This document shows positions 43,850-51,706 of a DNA stretch of 64,000 nucleotides, one piece after another (positions within the stretch are counted from its first letter, which is position 1; every line of letters starts with the position of its first letter). This DNA comes from Roseicyclus persicicus (GTDB taxonomy: Bacteria > Pseudomonadota > Alphaproteobacteria > Rhodobacterales > Rhodobacteraceae): positions 1-64,000 of the forward strand of contig NZ_JAAZQQ010000007.1 in assembly GCF_012395815.1 (NCBI RefSeq), given 5' to 3'. The notes below the pieces were generated by a model. That model made no database searches. It worked only from the letters and a program-made list of their open reading frames with translations, and was not told where the DNA came from. The position numbers and the translations under genes were made by a program.

Positions 43850-44278
43850 TCAGGCGACGGCGACGACCTCGACGGCAAAGGTCAGGTCCTTGCCCGCCAG
43901 CGGGTGGTTGGCGTCCAGCGTCACCGTCTCCTCGGTCACCTGCGCCACCGTCACCGGCATCGCGCGCCCGTCGGGCGTCTGCACCTGCAGCTGCGTGCCG
44001 AGGTCCAGCGGGATGTGCTCGGGCACCGCCGAGCGCGGGATCTCCTGGATCGCCTCGGCGTGGTGCGGCCCGTAGGCTTCGGCGGCGGGGATCGTCACGG
44101 TCTTGCTCTCGCCGGCCGACATGCCCGACAGCGCGGCCTCGAGGCCGGGAATGATCTGGCCCGCGCCCATCTCGAAGGTCAGCGGGTCGCGCCCCTCGGA
44201 GCTGTCGAAGGTGGTGCCGTCCGACAGGGTGCCGGTGTAGTGAATCGAAACGGTGCTGCCAGGGGTGGCCTGGGTCAT
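43850..44278 (-). CDS. FKBP-type peptidyl-prolyl isomerase, SlyD-like
   Basis: A 142-residue cytoplasmic isomerase: VSIHYTGTLSDGTTFDSSEGRDPLTFEMGAGQIIPGLEAALSGMSAGE is the FKBP half, with the inserted IF/flap domain (YGPHHAEAIQEIPRSAVPEHIPLDLGTQLQV) and a C-terminal VTLDANHPLAGKDLTFAVEV strand, the SlyD arrangement. It lacks the His-rich metal-binding tail of E. coli SlyD. The ATG at 44278 is the conserved start; the frame open to 44458 is not conserved. Confidence 0.9.
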   Translation of the reverse strand: MTQATPGSTVSIHYTGTLSDGTTFDSSEGRDPLTFEMGAGQIIPGLEAALSGMSAGESKTVTIPAAEAYGPHHAEAIQEIPRSAVPEHIPLDLGTQLQVQTPDGRAMPVTVAQVTEETVTLDANHPLAGKDLTFAVEVVAVA

Positions 44279-44444
44279 GGGTGTATCCTTTGTCGGGGGA
44301 AGGTGGGTTCTGCGGCGTGGGTCGGTCTGCCGCGGCTCGGCCCCAAGGTAGGCCAGCGCGCCGCGGGATGAAACCCGGGCGTCACGAATTGTCGCGGCCG
44401 CGCGGACGTGCAAGGGTGCGCCGCGAACCGGAAGGGGAGGGCCG

Positions 44445-45131
44445 ATGACCCGCATCACCGCCTGCGTCTTCGACGCCTACGGCACGCTGTTCGACGTCAG
44501 CGCCGCCGCCCGCGCGCTGGCCGCCGAGCCCGGGCGCGAGGGCTTTGCCGCCGTCTGGCAGCAGGTCGCCGCCGACTGGCGCGCCAAGCAGCTGGAGTAT
44601 TCCTGGCTCCGCGCCGTCACCGGCGACTACTGCGATTTCTGGCAGCTGACCGAGGACGGGCTCGACTGGGCGCTCGCCCGCGCGGGGCTGGCCGATGCGG
44701 GCCTCCGGGCCGCGCTTCTCGACCTCTACTGGCACCTCGCGGCCTACCCCGAGGTGCCCGCCGTGCTCGCCCGCCTCAAGGCCGCGGGCCTGACCTGCGC
44801 CATCCTGTCCAACGGCTCGCCCCGGATGCTGGACGCCGCCGTCGCCTCGGCCGGCATCGCGCCCCATCTCGACGCCGTCCTCAGCGTGGCGGATGTCGGC
44901 ACCTTCAAGCCCGACGCGCGTGTCTACGACCTCGTCGGCGCGCGGCTGGGCACCGCCCGCGACGCGGTGCTGTTCGTGTCCTCCAACGGCTGGGACGTCT
45001 GCAGCGCCGCCGCCTACGGCTTCCGCACGCTCTGGGTCAACCGCGCCGGCCTGCCCGTGGACCGGCTGCCCGGACAGCCCGACCACGTTGCCGCCGACCT
45101 CACCGCCGTGCCCGCCCTTCTGGAGATCTGA
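44445..45131 (+). CDS. L-2-haloacid dehalogenase-type HAD hydrolase
   Basis: A 228-residue type II haloacid dehalogenase: nucleophile CVFDAYGTLFDV (about 8-19), the WRAKQLEYSWLRAVTGDYCDFW cap helix, SNGSPRMLDAAV with the halide/Ser-Asn region, KPDARVYDLV and FVSSNGWDVCSAAAYGFRTLWVNR. These are the active-site residues of the family, which hydrolyses 2-haloalkanoates with inversion. Starts 10 bases after GGAAGGGGAGG. First gene of a three-gene operon with a hydrolase and a PLP lyase. Confidence 0.88.
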   Translation: MTRITACVFDAYGTLFDVSAAARALAAEPGREGFAAVWQQVAADWRAKQLEYSWLRAVTGDYCDFWQLTEDGLDWALARAGLADAGLRAALLDLYWHLAAYPEVPAVLARLKAAGLTCAILSNGSPRMLDAAVASAGIAPHLDAVLSVADVGTFKPDARVYDLVGARLGTARDAVLFVSSNGWDVCSAAAYGFRTLWVNRAGLPVDRLPGQPDHVAADLTAVPALLEI

Positions 45132-45965
45132 ATGGAGTTCGTCACCGCCGCCGACGGCCTGCGCCTGGCCTATGACGTCACGGGCGAGGGGCAGCCGCTC
45201 CTCTGCCTGCCGGGCCTCACCCGCAACATGGACGACTTCGAGCCGGTGGTGGACGCCTTCGCCGGCCGCGCGCAGGTCATCCGCATGGATTTCCGCGGCC
45301 GCGGCGCGTCGGACTGGGGCGACCCCGCCACCTACCAGATCCCGCAGGAGGCCGCCGACGTGCTGACCCTCCTCGACCACATGGGGCTGGACCGCGTCAC
45401 CATCCTCGGCACCTCCCGCGGCGGCCTCGTGGCGCTGGTGCTGGCCGCGATGGCGCGGCCCCGGATCGCCGGCGTCGTCTTCAACGACATCGGCCCCGTC
45501 GTCAGCCCCGAGGGCCTCGCCTACATCATGGAGTATCTCGGGCGTCCGCCGCGCTTCAAGACGCTGGAGGAGGCCGCCGCCAGCTTCCCGCGCCACTACG
45601 CCCCGGCCTTCCGCGACGTGCCCGAGGCCAACTGGGCCGCGCTCGCCCGCCGCATCTACCGGCAGGAGGACGGCCGCCTCGTCAACCGCTACGATCCTGC
45701 CTTGCGCGACGCCGTCGCCCCCGCCTTCGCGCCCGAGGCGCAGGCCCCCGACCTCTGGCCGCTGTTCGACGCGCTCGCCGGCGCGCCCCTCGGCCTCATC
45801 CGCGGCGCGGGCTCCAACATCCTGTCGGCCGACACCGCCGCCGAGATGCGCCGCCGCCGCCCCGACATGGCCCATGCCGAGCTGCCCGACCGCGGCCATG
45901 TTCCCTTTCTCGACGAAGCCCCCGCGATCCGCGTGATCGCCACCGTTCTGGACCAGACCCAATGA
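45132..45965 (+). CDS. Alpha/beta hydrolase
   Basis: A 277-residue alpha/beta hydrolase directly following the dehalogenase stop. Oxyanion region LLCLPGLTRNMDDFEPVV, RMDFRGRGASDWGD, nucleophile elbow VTILGTSRGGLVALVLA (GxSxG), and a C-terminal histidine in ELPDRGHVPFLDEAPAI. Overlaps the PLP-lyase gene by ATGA. Substrate unknown; the operon suggests small-acid or ester catabolism. Confidence 0.85.
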   Translation: MEFVTAADGLRLAYDVTGEGQPLLCLPGLTRNMDDFEPVVDAFAGRAQVIRMDFRGRGASDWGDPATYQIPQEAADVLTLLDHMGLDRVTILGTSRGGLVALVLAAMARPRIAGVVFNDIGPVVSPEGLAYIMEYLGRPPRFKTLEEAAASFPRHYAPAFRDVPEANWAALARRIYRQEDGRLVNRYDPALRDAVAPAFAPEAQAPDLWPLFDALAGAPLGLIRGAGSNILSADTAAEMRRRRPDMAHAELPDRGHVPFLDEAPAIRVIATVLDQTQ

Positions 45966-46936
45966 CCGACCTCCCGATGATCGAGGCCGCCGCCGCCCGT
46001 GCCAGGGGCGTGGTGCGCGAAACCCCGCTCCTGTCCTCGCCCTTCCTCGACGCGATCGCGGGCCGGCCCGTCTACGCCAAGGCCGAGGTGCTGCAGCACA
46101 CCGGCTCCTTCAAGTTCCGCGGCGGCTGGTCCGCCGTCTCTGCGCTCGACCCCGCGACGCGGGCCCGCGGCGTCCTCGCCTTCTCCTCCGGCAACCACGC
46201 GCAGGGCGTGGCCCATGCCGCGCAGCTCCACGGCGTGCCCGCCATCATCATCATGCCCAGGGACGCGCCGGCCCTGAAGATCGAGAACACCCGCGCGCTG
46301 GGCGCCGAGGTCGTGCTCTACGACCGCGCCGGCGGCGAGAACCGCGAGGAGATCGGCGCGCGCCTCCAGGCCGAGCGCGGCATGACCCTGATCAAGCCCT
46401 TCGACGAGCCGCAGGTGATCGCGGGGCAGGGGACCTGCGGGCTGGAAATCGCCGCGCAGGCCGCCGCCCTCGGCATCACGTCGGGCACCGTCCTCACCTG
46501 CTGCGGCGGCGGCGGCCTGACCTCGGGCATCGCGCTGGCGCTCGAGGCCCACGCCCCCGGCTTCACCGTCCGCCCGGTCGAGCCGCAGGGCTTCGACGAC
46601 ACCGCGCGCTCGCTGGCCGCCGGCACCCGCACCGGCCACGGCGCGCCCGAGGTCGGGCTCTGCGACGCGATCCTCACGCCCATGCCCGGCGCGATCACCT
46701 TCCCGATCATGTCCCGCCTCTGCGGCCCCGGGATCGTCGTGACCGAGCTCGAGGTGAAGGAGGCGATGCGGCTGGCCGCCGTCCGCCTGAAACTCGTCGT
46801 CGAGCCCGGCGGCGCCGTCGCGCTGGCCGCGGCGCTGTTCCACGGCCGCGACCTCGCCGACGGCCCGGTGATCGCCACGCTCTCGGGCGGCAACGCCGAC
46901 CCGGAGGTCTACGCCGGGATCCTCGCGGGCGGCTGA
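45962..46936 (+). CDS. PLP-dependent threonine/serine dehydratase-like lyase
   Basis: A 324-residue fold-type II PLP enzyme: PLP lysine in QHTGSFKFRGGWSA (Lys51), SSGNHAQGVAHAAQLHGVPA, the phosphate-binding CCGGGGLTSG loop and VVEPGGAVALAA. Length and lack of an ACT domain fit catabolic threonine dehydratase, serine racemase or 3-hydroxyaspartate dehydratase; these cannot be separated by eye. Last gene of the dehalogenase-hydrolase-lyase operon; a conserved AT-rich repeat follows (46938-46960). Confidence 0.83.
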   Translation: MTDLPMIEAAAARARGVVRETPLLSSPFLDAIAGRPVYAKAEVLQHTGSFKFRGGWSAVSALDPATRARGVLAFSSGNHAQGVAHAAQLHGVPAIIIMPRDAPALKIENTRALGAEVVLYDRAGGENREEIGARLQAERGMTLIKPFDEPQVIAGQGTCGLEIAAQAAALGITSGTVLTCCGGGGLTSGIALALEAHAPGFTVRPVEPQGFDDTARSLAAGTRTGHGAPEVGLCDAILTPMPGAITFPIMSRLCGPGIVVTELEVKEAMRLAAVRLKLVVEPGGAVALAAALFHGRDLADGPVIATLSGGNADPEVYAGILAGG

Positions 46937-46937
46937 T

Positions 46938-46960
46938 CCTTCATCTTTCCGAAAATACGC
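46938..46960 (+). repeat. CTTCATCTTTCC-AAATAC repeat, copy 1
   Basis: CCTTCATCTTTCCGAAAATACGC directly follows the stop of the PLP lyase (copy begins one base after the TGA). The same motif recurs at 51631 and, inverted, at 53035, always just past a stop codon. Confidence 0.7.
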
Positions 46961-46964
46961 AGGC

Positions 46965-48197
46965 TCACTCCGCCGCGGGCACCGGCGCCGGGGCAGGGCG
47001 CCCGCGGGTGCCGGCGTAGATGGCCAGCGCCCCGCCCATCAGCACGGCGCCCAGCAGGAACGGCGCGCCCGGCAGCCAGACCGCGCCGCCCTCGCGCGTG
47101 AACCAGAAGAACGCCTGCGTCATCATCAGCGGCGACAGGATCATCGACAGGGCCGAGATCGACGAAAGCACGCCCTGCAACTCGCCCTGCGCGTCCTCGC
47201 CCGCCGCCCGGCTCATCACGCCCTGCATCGCGGGGGCGACGATGGCGCCCACCGCCGAGACCGGGATCAGCACCCAGATCATCCAGCCCTGGTTGGCAAA
47301 GCCGTAAAGGACAAGGCAGACCGTGTTCAGCACCAGCCCCCAGAGCACGGCCCGGTGTTCCCCCAGCCGCGGCAGCACGGCCCGGATCAGCCCGCCCTGC
47401 ACCACGGCCATGGCCACGCCATAGGCCGCCAGCGACAGTCCCACCGTCCCGGCACTCCAGCCAAACGCGCCTTGCGTGTAGTAGGCCCAGACCGCGGGGT
47501 AGGTGAAATTGGCGATCTGGTAGGCCAGCATCACCGCCAGCAGCGCCTTGACCCCGGGCAGCCGGCCCATCTGGCGCAGTGCGCCCGCCGGGTTCGCCCG
47601 CCGCCAGTCGAAGGCGCGGCGGCGCTCGGCCGGCAGGCTCTCGGGCAGGACGAACCAGCCGAAGGCGAAGTTCGCCGCTGCCAGGCAGGCCGCCGCCACG
47701 AAGGGCGCCCGCGGGTCGAGCCCGCCGAGGAGCCCCCCGATCGCCGGCCCGAGGATGAAGCCGATCCCGAACCCCGCCGAGATCAGCCCGAAATTCTGCG
47801 CGCGCCGGTCGCGGTCGGTGATGTCGGCCATGTAGGCCAACGCCGTCGAATGCGTCGCCGCCGCGATCCCCGCCACCACGCGGCCGGCCAGCAGCAGCCA
47901 GATCGTGCCCGCCACCGCCATCACCACGTAGTCGATCGCCATCACCGCCATTGATACCAGCAGCACCGGCCGCCGCCCGAAACGGTCCGACAGGTTGCCG
48001 ATGGTGGGCGAGAAGCCGAACTGCATCACCGCGTAGACCGCCGACAGGATCCCGCCCCAGAGCGCGGCATCCGACAGCGTCGCGCCCCGCACCTCGCGGA
48101 TCAGGTCCGGCATCACCGGCAGGATCAGCCCGATGCCCATGGCGTCCAGCGACACGGTGATCAGGATGAACAGGACGGGCAGGCGGCGGGTGGCCAT
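46965..48197 (-). CDS. MFS transporter, TCR/Tet-type exporter
   Basis: A 410-residue, 12-helix major facilitator: start LPVLFILITVSLDAMGIGLILPVMPDLIREV, the motif A-type loop NLSDRFGRRPVLL, motif C-like AGFGIGFILGPAIGGLLGG and AAATHSTALAYMADITDRDRRAQNFG, all typical of the TetA-like multidrug group. ATG 48197 is the family-typical start. A GATTGACAG/CTGTCAATC palindrome lies 14 bases upstream of the gene, but no tetR-like gene is next to it. Confidence 0.88.
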   Translation of the reverse strand: MATRRLPVLFILITVSLDAMGIGLILPVMPDLIREVRGATLSDAALWGGILSAVYAVMQFGFSPTIGNLSDRFGRRPVLLVSMAVMAIDYVVMAVAGTIWLLLAGRVVAGIAAATHSTALAYMADITDRDRRAQNFGLISAGFGIGFILGPAIGGLLGGLDPRAPFVAAACLAAANFAFGWFVLPESLPAERRRAFDWRRANPAGALRQMGRLPGVKALLAVMLAYQIANFTYPAVWAYYTQGAFGWSAGTVGLSLAAYGVAMAVVQGGLIRAVLPRLGEHRAVLWGLVLNTVCLVLYGFANQGWMIWVLIPVSAVGAIVAPAMQGVMSRAAGEDAQGELQGVLSSISALSMILSPLMMTQAFFWFTREGGAVWLPGAPFLLGAVLMGGALAIYAGTRGRPAPAPVPAAE

Positions 48198-48210
48198 CGG
48201 CGGGCTTTCG

Positions 48211-48257
48211 GATTGACAGTCACCTGTCAATCTAGGTTGACAGTCGGCCCTTGTCCA
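48211..48257 (-). promoter_or_regulatory. MFS promoter with palindromic operator
   Basis: GATTGACAG (48211-48219) and CTGTCAATC (48224-48232) form a perfect inverted repeat with a 4-base centre, and a further TTGACAGTC copy follows at 48237-48245. On the minus strand TGGACA (48257-48252), 17 bases, TAGATT (48234-48229) make a possible promoter overlapped by this operator. It also overlaps the end of the pcaB gene. Layout is typical of TetR/MarR repression of an exporter. Confidence 0.55.
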
Positions 48258-49579
48258 TCGCCGATTTCCCGCGCCGCGCGGGCAAAGGCCCGGGCCTCGT
48301 CCGGCGCGGTGCCCAGCGTCGCCCGGCCCTCCAGCGGCGGCAGCGCCAGGCCGGGGTGGGCCTCGGCCACCAGCCGGGGCAGGGGGGTGCCGGTCGCCCG
48401 CGCCTCGGCGGCCAGCCGCTTCACCTCGCCTTGCGCCTCGGGCCGCGGCATCGCGCGGGCCAGCGCGAAGCTCAGCGCCTCGGCATGGATCAGGCCCAGC
48501 GGGTCGGCCAGCCGCGCCGCCATCGCGCTGCGGTCGGGCGCGACCTGCGCGGCCACCTCGGCCAGCACCGTGGCCGATTTCCCCGCCGCCATCACCAGCT
48601 GCGGCAGCACCAGCCATTCGGTGAACCAGGCCGCCCCGTCCCGCGCCTCCCGCGCCGCGCCGGCGCCGAGCGCCGCGCCCTGCGCGGCCGAGAAGCGGCC
48701 GAGCGCCACCAGAACCGACGGCGCCACCGGGTTCTCCTTCTGCGGCATGGTCGACGACGCCCCGCCGCCCGCCAGCCGCACCTCCGCCACGTCGCTGCGG
48801 GTCAGGATCAAGAGGTCCTCGCCCGCCTTCGCGCCGGCCGCCGCAGCCGCGCCGCAGGCCTCGGCCACCTCCGCGATCAGCGACCGCTCCGCGTGCCAGC
48901 TCCGCCCCGGGTCCGCCAGCCCCAGCGCCGCGGCCAGCGCCGCCCGGATCGCCGCGGGGTCCGGCCCCAGCATCGTCCCCGTGCCGCCCGCCCCCGACAG
49001 CGACACGCACAGCCGCGGCCGCAGCGCCCGCAGCCGCTCCGCCGCCCGGATCACCGGCCAGCCCCAACCCGCCACCAGCGCGCCGAAGCTCGACGGCACC
49101 GCCACCTGCCCGTAGGTCCGCGCCGCCATCGGCGTCTCCGCCTCGGCCTCGGCCAGCCGTCCCAGCGCCCCCGCCGCCGCGACCAGCCGCGCCTCGACCA
49201 GCCCCAGCGCCTGCCGCAGCCGCAGCATCAGGCCGGTGTCCTGGATGTCCTGGCTCGTCGCGCCCCAGTGCAGCCAGGCCGCGTGCTCGGGCGCCTCCAG
49301 CGCCTTCCTGAGCGCCGCCACCAGCCCCGGCACGCTGACCCCGTTCTGCCCCACCCCCTGCGCCAGCGCGGCGGGGTCGATCTGCAGCTCCATCGACGCC
49401 CGGTGCAGGAAGGCCCCCGACACCTCCGGGATCACGCCGGCCTTGCCCTGCACCTTGGCCAGCGCCCCCAGCACCAGCATCATCGCCCGGATCTCGGCCG
49501 TGTCCGAGAACAGCCGCCCCAGCTCGGCATCCCCGAACAGCCGCGCGTAGAGCGGCGACGAAAACGGGCTCGCGCTCAC
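48227..49579 (-). CDS. pcaB: 3-carboxy-cis,cis-muconate cycloisomerase
   Basis: Converts 3-carboxymuconate to 4-carboxymuconolactone in protocatechuate catabolism. A 450-residue fumarase/aspartase superfamily protein with LHWGATSQDIQDTG, RTYGQVAVPSSFG and the signature GGGASSTMPQKENPVAPS. It starts at GTG within the pcaD stop (GTGA), so the two are coupled. Length matches PcaB. Confidence 0.88.
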   Translation of the reverse strand: MSASPFSSPLYARLFGDAELGRLFSDTAEIRAMMLVLGALAKVQGKAGVIPEVSGAFLHRASMELQIDPAALAQGVGQNGVSVPGLVAALRKALEAPEHAAWLHWGATSQDIQDTGLMLRLRQALGLVEARLVAAAGALGRLAEAEAETPMAARTYGQVAVPSSFGALVAGWGWPVIRAAERLRALRPRLCVSLSGAGGTGTMLGPDPAAIRAALAAALGLADPGRSWHAERSLIAEVAEACGAAAAAGAKAGEDLLILTRSDVAEVRLAGGGASSTMPQKENPVAPSVLVALGRFSAAQGAALGAGAAREARDGAAWFTEWLVLPQLVMAAGKSATVLAEVAAQVAPDRSAMAARLADPLGLIHAEALSFALARAMPRPEAQGEVKRLAAEARATGTPLPRLVAEAHPGLALPPLEGRATLGTAPDEARAFARAAREIGDGQGPTVNLD

Positions 49580-50376
49580 GCCGCGCCCTCCAGGTGCCCG
49601 ATCTCGCGCAGGAACCCCGTCAGCAGCGCCGCGTATTCCTCGGGCTTCTCGACGCAGGGCAGGTGCCCCGCCCCCCGGATCAGCGCATAGCGCGCGCCCG
49701 GGATCAGGTCGGCCAACTCGCGCACCAGGTCGGGAGGGGTCGACCCGTCCTCGCTCCCCGCGATCACCAGCGCGGGCAGCCGCAGCGCCGCCGTGGTGGT
49801 GTAGAAATCCGTGCCCGCGATGGCCGCGGAACAGCCGGCATAGCCCGCGCCCGGCGTCGTCTCGACCATCCGGCGCCAGGGCCAGACCCGGTCGCTCTCG
49901 CGGAACCCCTTGGAAAACCACCGCGTCATGATCGCGTCGGCCATCGGCCCGGTGCCGTCGCGTTCCGCGATGGCGATGCGCTCGGCCCACATCTCGCGCG
50001 TGCCGATCTTGGGCGCGGTGTTCGACAGCACCACCGCGCGCACCAGGTCCAGCCGCTTGGCCGCCAGCCCCTGCGCCGTCATCCCCCCGATCGACAGCCC
50101 GACGAAGACGCTGTCCCTGACCCCCAGCGCGTCCATCAGCCGCTCGGCGTCATGGATCAGCCCGCCCATCGTGTAGGGCGCCGGCGGGCAGGTCGACAGC
50201 CCATGCCCCCGCTTGTCGTAGCGGATGATCCGCAAGCCCGCGGGCAACAGCGGCAGGATCGGATCCCAGAGCCGGAAATCGGTGCCGAGCGAGTTCGAGA
50301 ACACCACCGCCGGCGCATCGCGCGGGCCGGTGTCGGCGTAATGCAGCACCACGTCGCCCAGATCGAGACAGTCCAT
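49576..50376 (-). CDS. pcaD: 3-oxoadipate enol-lactonase
   Basis: Hydrolyses 3-oxoadipate enol-lactone. A 266-residue alpha/beta hydrolase with VFSNSLGTDFRLWDPILPLLPAGLRIIRYDKRGHGLS, nucleophile FVGLSIGGMTAQGLA, acid AGSEDGSTPP and histidine IRGAGHLPCVEKP, all the PcaD hallmarks. Coupled to pcaB by GTGA. No pcaC, pcaG/H, pcaI/J or pcaQ is in the window, so the other steps must be elsewhere. Confidence 0.92.
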   Translation of the reverse strand: MDCLDLGDVVLHYADTGPRDAPAVVFSNSLGTDFRLWDPILPLLPAGLRIIRYDKRGHGLSTCPPAPYTMGGLIHDAERLMDALGVRDSVFVGLSIGGMTAQGLAAKRLDLVRAVVLSNTAPKIGTREMWAERIAIAERDGTGPMADAIMTRWFSKGFRESDRVWPWRRMVETTPGAGYAGCSAAIAGTDFYTTTAALRLPALVIAGSEDGSTPPDLVRELADLIPGARYALIRGAGHLPCVEKPEEYAALLTGFLREIGHLEGAA

Positions 50377-50538
50377 CTCCTGCCCTCCCTCTCTCGCCCC
50401 CGTTCCCGCGGTTGTGCGCCAGCCCCGGTCCGGCTGCAAGCGCGGTGTCGGGAAAAGACCGGCCCGCGGCGCGGTTCGGCCTTGCCCCTGCGCGCCCCTG
50501 TGCAAGGATGGCCGCGGAGGAGAAGGGGGGACGAGCCG

Positions 50539-51627
50539 ATGCCATCCACGATCCGCGCCGCGGTCTGCCGCGCCTTCGGGGCGCCGCTGCAGATCGAGAC
50601 GCTCACCCTGCGCGATCCCGGCCCCGGCGAGATCGAGGTCACGATCGAGGCCGTCGCCATCTGCCACTCCGACATCTCCTACATGGAGGGCGCCTGGGGC
50701 GGCCCGCTGCCCGCCGTCTACGGCCACGAGGCCGCGGGCCGCGTCACGGCCCTCGGGCCCGGTGTGACCCAGGCCGCGCTCGGCGACCGCGTCCTCGTCA
50801 CGCTGATCCGCGCCTGCGGGGCCTGTCCCGACTGCGCCCGCGGCCAGCCGGTCTACTGCTTCGGCAACGAGACGCGCGCGCCCAAGCTCACCGACGCCAC
50901 CGGCGCCCCGGTGCATGCCGCCATGGAATGCGGCGCCTTCGCGGAAAAGGCCGTGGTCGACCAGTCCCAGGTCGCCCGCCTCGGCGAGGCCATCGCGCCC
51001 GAGGCCGCCTGCCTGCTCGCCTGCGGCGTGCCCACCGGCGTCGGCGCGGCGGTCAACACCGCCCGCGTCCGCCCCGGCGACATCGTGGTGGTGATCGGCG
51101 CCGGCGGCGTCGGCCTCAACGCGATCCAGGGCGCGCGGCTCGCGGGCGCGGCCCGCATCGTCGCCATGGACCTCGAACCGAAAAAGCTCGACGACGCCCG
51201 CGCCTTCGGCGCCACCGACACCATCCTCGCCACCGAACCGAAACCGTGGAAGATCTTGCAGAAGATCACCGGCGGCCGCCTCGCAACCCATGTCCTCGTC
51301 ACCGTCGGCGCCATCCCCGCCTACGACGTGGCGCTGCGCCTGATGGCGCCCGGCGGCACCGCCTGCGCCATCGGCATGCCCCACTCGGGCGCCACCTCCG
51401 CCTACGAGCCGGTGATCCTCGCCGCTCTCGGCCAGGGCCTGCGCGGCACCAAGATGGGCGACGTGGTGCTCGCGCGCGACATCCCCTGGATGGTCGACCT
51501 CCACGCCCAGGGCCGCCTCAAGCTCGAGGAACTCATCTCCCGCCGCTGGCCCTTCGACCAGATCAACGCCGCCATCGCCGACACCAACACCGGACAGGCC
51601 CGCCGCAACGTCTTGACCCTGACCTGA
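50539..51627 (+). CDS. Zinc-dependent alcohol dehydrogenase
   Basis: A 362-residue medium-chain dehydrogenase. Catalytic zinc ligands are in AICHSDISYMEG and YGHEAAG; the structural zinc site CGACPDCARGQPVYC has four Cys; cofactor motif VVIGAGGVGLNAIQGA is followed by MDLEPKKLDDARAFGA, favouring NAD. Divergent from pcaD across a 162-base gap. Substrate not determinable; neighbours suggest sugar-acid or aromatic catabolism. Confidence 0.9.
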   Translation: MPSTIRAAVCRAFGAPLQIETLTLRDPGPGEIEVTIEAVAICHSDISYMEGAWGGPLPAVYGHEAAGRVTALGPGVTQAALGDRVLVTLIRACGACPDCARGQPVYCFGNETRAPKLTDATGAPVHAAMECGAFAEKAVVDQSQVARLGEAIAPEAACLLACGVPTGVGAAVNTARVRPGDIVVVIGAGGVGLNAIQGARLAGAARIVAMDLEPKKLDDARAFGATDTILATEPKPWKILQKITGGRLATHVLVTVGAIPAYDVALRLMAPGGTACAIGMPHSGATSAYEPVILAALGQGLRGTKMGDVVLARDIPWMVDLHAQGRLKLEELISRRWPFDQINAAIADTNTGQARRNVLTLT

Positions 51628-51630
51628 CCC

Positions 51631-51694
51631 CCTCATCTTTGCTTCCCAAATACTCCGGGGGTCCGGGGGCAGCGCCCCCGGGTCCCGCCAACCA
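51631..51694 (+). repeat. CTCATCTTT-AAATAC repeat, copy 2, with terminator-like hairpin
   Basis: CCTCATCTTTGCTTCCCAAATACTCC (51631-51656) begins three bases after the alcohol dehydrogenase stop and is followed by the inverted repeat CCGGGGGC-AGC-GCCCCCGG (51663-51681). The combination behaves like a portable 3'-end element. Confidence 0.7.
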
Positions 51695-51706
51695 GAGACC
51701 CACCCC

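Noticed and set aside
44279-44458. 60-residue N-terminal extension of the SlyD-like isomerase
   Set aside because: It lacks signal-peptide or family features and runs into the divergent gene's control region; ATG 44278 matches the family start.
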